Source: Acanthaster planci
Taxonomy: Eukaryota; Echinodermata; Asteroidea; Valvatida; Acanthasteridae
Length of the DNA: 64,000 nt
Assembly: GCF_001949145.1 (NCBI RefSeq)
Contig: NW_019091387.1
Coordinates: 281,207-345,206, forward strand
Reading direction: 5' to 3'
The notes under the pieces are model-generated. The model had not been told where the DNA came from, did no database searches, and saw only the letters and a program-made list of their open reading frames with translations. Within the stretch, counting starts at the first letter, position 1. Each line of letters starts with the position of its first letter. Shown here piece by piece: positions 1 through 64,000 of the stretch. Made by a program: the position numbers and the translations under genes.

Positions 1-60973
<60,973 letters not shown>

Positions 60974-61577
60974 TTTTTTTCTCTGTAATTGGTGGAAAAT
61001 TACTGGCCGCGAGAATGATGTTTATGGTGATGACGATGTGTTCATCCTTTATTGAGTCACGAAGGCATAGGCGCATTATCAGGACCTCAGTACATGACAC
61101 GCCAACAGTGCATGCACCCTTGTCAAAACTTTTCACCTAACCAATACAGAAGAGCTTTCTGAATCTGGAACTTGGCCACTCTTCCCCAGAGGGCATGGTA
61201 ATTGTGTTATTTCTTCCATTTAAGTCAATTACAAAGTGCAATCTTCATGGAATGTGTGTTTAGTTAAACCCCGGGTGAGAACCTGGCGGTAAAGGCCTGC
61301 CAAGAACCACCACCCCCCTAGTTCAGTGACACGCACGTACGCAGGTCAACCCATTTCTCCCATCCCCCGGACATGTTAGCACAGTAATTCCCGTGGGTAT
61401 GGGAATCCTGGTGGCATTTTCTTGGGTAATAATACTGGCATCTATCACTTATCCGCCCACCACCACTACCGCTGCATCACCATCAAAGACTAAGTGTTTC
61501 CTTTCTGTAAGTTTCCACTGACTTCATAATACACTTACCCTCTGGAAAGCGGTCGATCTTCCGGCCTGTAGAGGCCA

Positions 61578-61620
61578 GACCTGTGACTCGGTCACAGGTC
61601 TCTGCAAATCCTGTTTGCAG
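61578..61620. other. Two adjacent short hairpins
   Basis: GACCTGTGAC-TCG-GTCACAGGTC (61578-61600, perfect 10-bp stem) followed by CTGCAAA-tcctg-TTTGCAG (61602-61620, 7-bp stem). About 600 bp upstream of the ATG of the SVEP1-like gene; role unknown. Confidence 0.6.
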
Positions 61621-63109
61621 GTTGGTATAGTTGTGCACGCATATTCAAATCTGATCTGACTGATCTCACTACATAGGCCTATCTTGGACTGATATAAAGT
61701 GAGTTGGATAGAGGAAAACGACAGAAATGCCACGCCTCTTTGGTGGACAGTACGAATTAGTATTATCTTTATGGACGGGTGTTTGCCATCAAAGGGTTTG
61801 CCATTCATGGTTAAATTAATGATAATGTAAGGACATAACTGTTATAACATTGACTGAAGAATGAGAATTGTACGGCTGAAAACTCAGTAGCCCATGCCCA
61901 TTAGATCTTGTCAGACTGCCAAGTTTTTTTGTAGAGAACAGGCATTGTTTCAAGCGCATGAAGATAAATTAAGCTGCTCACATCAAAAGACCGCCGACCA
62001 CTTGAGAAAATAAAGAGAAGACTGTCCCGAGGTTTCCAGAAAGTTCAGTCTGGAGAAAGTACTTCACTTATCGATGCGCATCGGTCTAAAGCCAATTGAC
62101 TTTGACTTTGACATCACCTTGTTTTGGAGGCAATTGTGTGGTACACAGACTCGATTTGAAGGGAACAATCCAACTTGACCCCATTCGTTATAAATCCTAT
62201 AAATAATCAGCAATGTACAAACCATCAACACATCTTTGTTTTGACAGATCACGCGTATAAAGCTGAGAGCGAGGAAAAGACCGGTTTATCTTGCGTTAAA
62301 AGCCCCGGCAGTTGTCCTCAAAAACCCTCTCTCATAATATTAGCCTGGCTGCCCCCGAGGCGTCAAGCAGCTGTAACGCCCGACACGGTGCGCTCTGCGC
62401 CTGGTCCAAACAAACTTTGGGTCGAGCTTCGGACTTTTTCGATCGACAACAGGAAAGCCTCTCGCGCGGGCCCAACAGATCAAAAATTAAGTTGAACAGC
62501 AGATGGAGGTATTGACTAGGCAACGCATGCGCATGATATACTTTTTTTTACAATGAATGTGGAACAGTGTGCGAGGAGAAAGTGCGAACACGGGATGCCT
62601 ACGAATAGACTTTCTTCCCACGCGTAATCTATAACATTGACACCCATTGTGTTAATACAGACACCTTTGTAGGAAGGGCAATTAAGGTCAAATCCTTGAA
62701 TCAACACAGCTCTCCAGGGCTGAGGCCCCTTGCCTGGTCTAGAATTAGGAGTTAACTCAAAGCCAAGAACGAAGAGGCTGAACCTTAGTTTGGTGGGTTG
62801 ATTATAGTATTGCGCAAAACCGCATCCGAATGACCCCGTTGACCCTTTTAAAGTTAAAAGCTGAGAGTGGTCTCCAGGCTGCATTTCACCGCAAACTCGG
62901 TGTCAGTTCAAAGGAGTAATTTTCGTCTACAAATTGTTTTCAACTGTCCAGGTAGAAAACAAAAGAGTTCCCATTTCTCTGTATGTATACTTCTTACATG
63001 TACTGCCATTTCTAACTGATGCGGAATATCTTAAACTTGAAAAAGGGGAGCCATCTTTTGCAATATTGTTAGTTGAATAAAAAAAAATAAATTTGCTTGT
63101 CAATTGCTT

Positions 63110-63284
63110 AATACGGGGGTTTCACAATAGCGAGCCTCTAAGAGTTTGCAATGCGTTGACCTATCACAGTGTAAGAAATCTGTCGGCCCAGTGCGCGTTT
63201 GGAGAGGGTCGACAGATTTTGTGCACTGTGATTGGTCAACGCATTACAAACTCTGGAGGCGCACTATTTTGAATCGCCGGTATT
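63110..63284. mobile_element. 176-bp palindromic MITE, copy 4 (175 bp)
   Basis: Starts AATACGGGGGTTTCACAA, ends GAATCGCCGGTATT; arms with AGAGTTTGCAATGCGTTG and CAACGCATTACAAACTCT. Slightly more diverged than copies 2 and 3. Confidence 0.85.
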
Positions 63285-64000
63285 CTAATTTGTATCAAAA
63301 TAACCAAACAAAGATTTCCTGCGGGGTTTCAGATCTAGTCAATTTACAGACACAACCCACACACATTCAGTCCTGTTTTCCAGACAACTGATTAACAAAA
63401 AATTTGAATGTGAATAACAGTGAATATATTCAGAGAAACTAACTACGTATAGTCCTAACACCATTCTCCGTACCATGCCACTGTACAAATAAACAATAGG
63501 AACTGCGTCAGGGCGCCCTCTAATTTTTGTCCACACACATTTCTTTATTGCGGAGTAGAGTCCGCAGACAGCAAGAAGGCCCTTAACTAAAAATCTACCT
63601 GAAGTTACTTTTTAGGGGTACAAGTAATTACGATTGGGCTTCATACTGATTCCAAGAATTTAGTGAACATTAACCCGCTGCCAAAATTTTAAAATAAAGA
63701 AATTACGAGCTCCAGCGGGATAAAGTACTTTTTCAATGGTGAAAGTTTCCCCTATATAAGACTCCTTAAAAGTGCAGTAACCTTCAGGAAGTCCTTCCTG
63801 GAGGTTCGATTTTTTCGTCACTGGCCTTGTCGCTTATCTTCTGGTCAGGGGGTTATTAGGTATCGCCTTCAACACTGCGGGCGTTGTCTGTCAGTTAGCC
63901 AAGCAAGGGAAATGTTTGTTCAAGGTCAGCTAAAAGCACTCAGATACAGGAGAAATGATTGATGGCTCCGAGGTCCACTTCAAAATGCAGCCCTGCCCTT

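Larger units (their letters stand above)
60974..64000. other. Upstream region of the SVEP1-like gene
   Basis: Contains the gene's presumed promoter and 5' UTR, which I could not place. Visible items: two adjacent hairpins (61578-61620), a moderately CpG-rich patch (62340-62480) and a 176-bp MITE (63110). No open frame I trust. Confidence 0.5.

Overview
The window is animal genomic DNA, most likely from a marine invertebrate deuterostome (echinoderm or hemichordate; inferred, not proven). It is AT-rich, with long introns, GT-AG splice sites, many short inverted-repeat elements, tRNA-derived SINE-like pieces and a decayed Polinton/Maverick element. There are no bacterial features.

The backbone is one very large minus-strand gene that reads from 60973 down to 1257 and leaves the window at the left edge before it ends. 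I reconstructed 31 exons. Every junction is GT-AG and every junction phase agrees, giving an open frame of about 3050 codons. Domain order is: signal peptide, VWA, Cys-rich EGF-like module, three CCP/sushi, two HYR, a fourth CCP, a conserved Cys-containing linker, three GCC2/ephrin-like Cys-rich modules, about 42 EGF repeats, a pentraxin/LamG-like domain in three exons, then four more EGF modules. Apart from the EGF number this is the order of vertebrate SVEP1 (polydom), a secreted adhesive matrix protein. The EGF block before the pentraxin domain is greatly enlarged (about 42 against about three in vertebrates), and two single exons alone carry 9 and 14 repeats.

Intron 11 (17562-30987) holds a plus-strand cluster of class A GPCR sequences: one intact single-exon receptor (20607-21608), one frameshifted copy (24877-25944) and two remnants. 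A duplicated flank shows that the unit arose by tandem duplication. An isolated possible minus-strand terminal exon lies between them.

Intron 2 (41009-59416) holds minisatellites and a decayed Polinton of about 9.8 kb (46800-56597), which I could bound by 41-bp inverted ends of 37/41 identity. It carries broken genes for protein-primed family B DNA polymerase (with an embedded endonuclease VII-like zinc motif), retroviral-type integrase, a probable capsid protein, a P-loop ATPase and several small proteins. A module of Cys-His-Gly knuckles plus an HNH-like end runs into the ATPase gene. A 183-bp MITE with a 9-bp target duplication interrupts the integrase, and a sister copy lies 0.85 kb outside the Polinton.

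Elsewhere there are four copies of a 176-bp palindromic MITE, two copies of a 69-bp TTAA-flanked mini-MITE (piggyBac-like), other palindromic elements, SINE-like pieces and tandem repeats. The region right of 60973 is upstream of the main gene; I see no coding sequence there.
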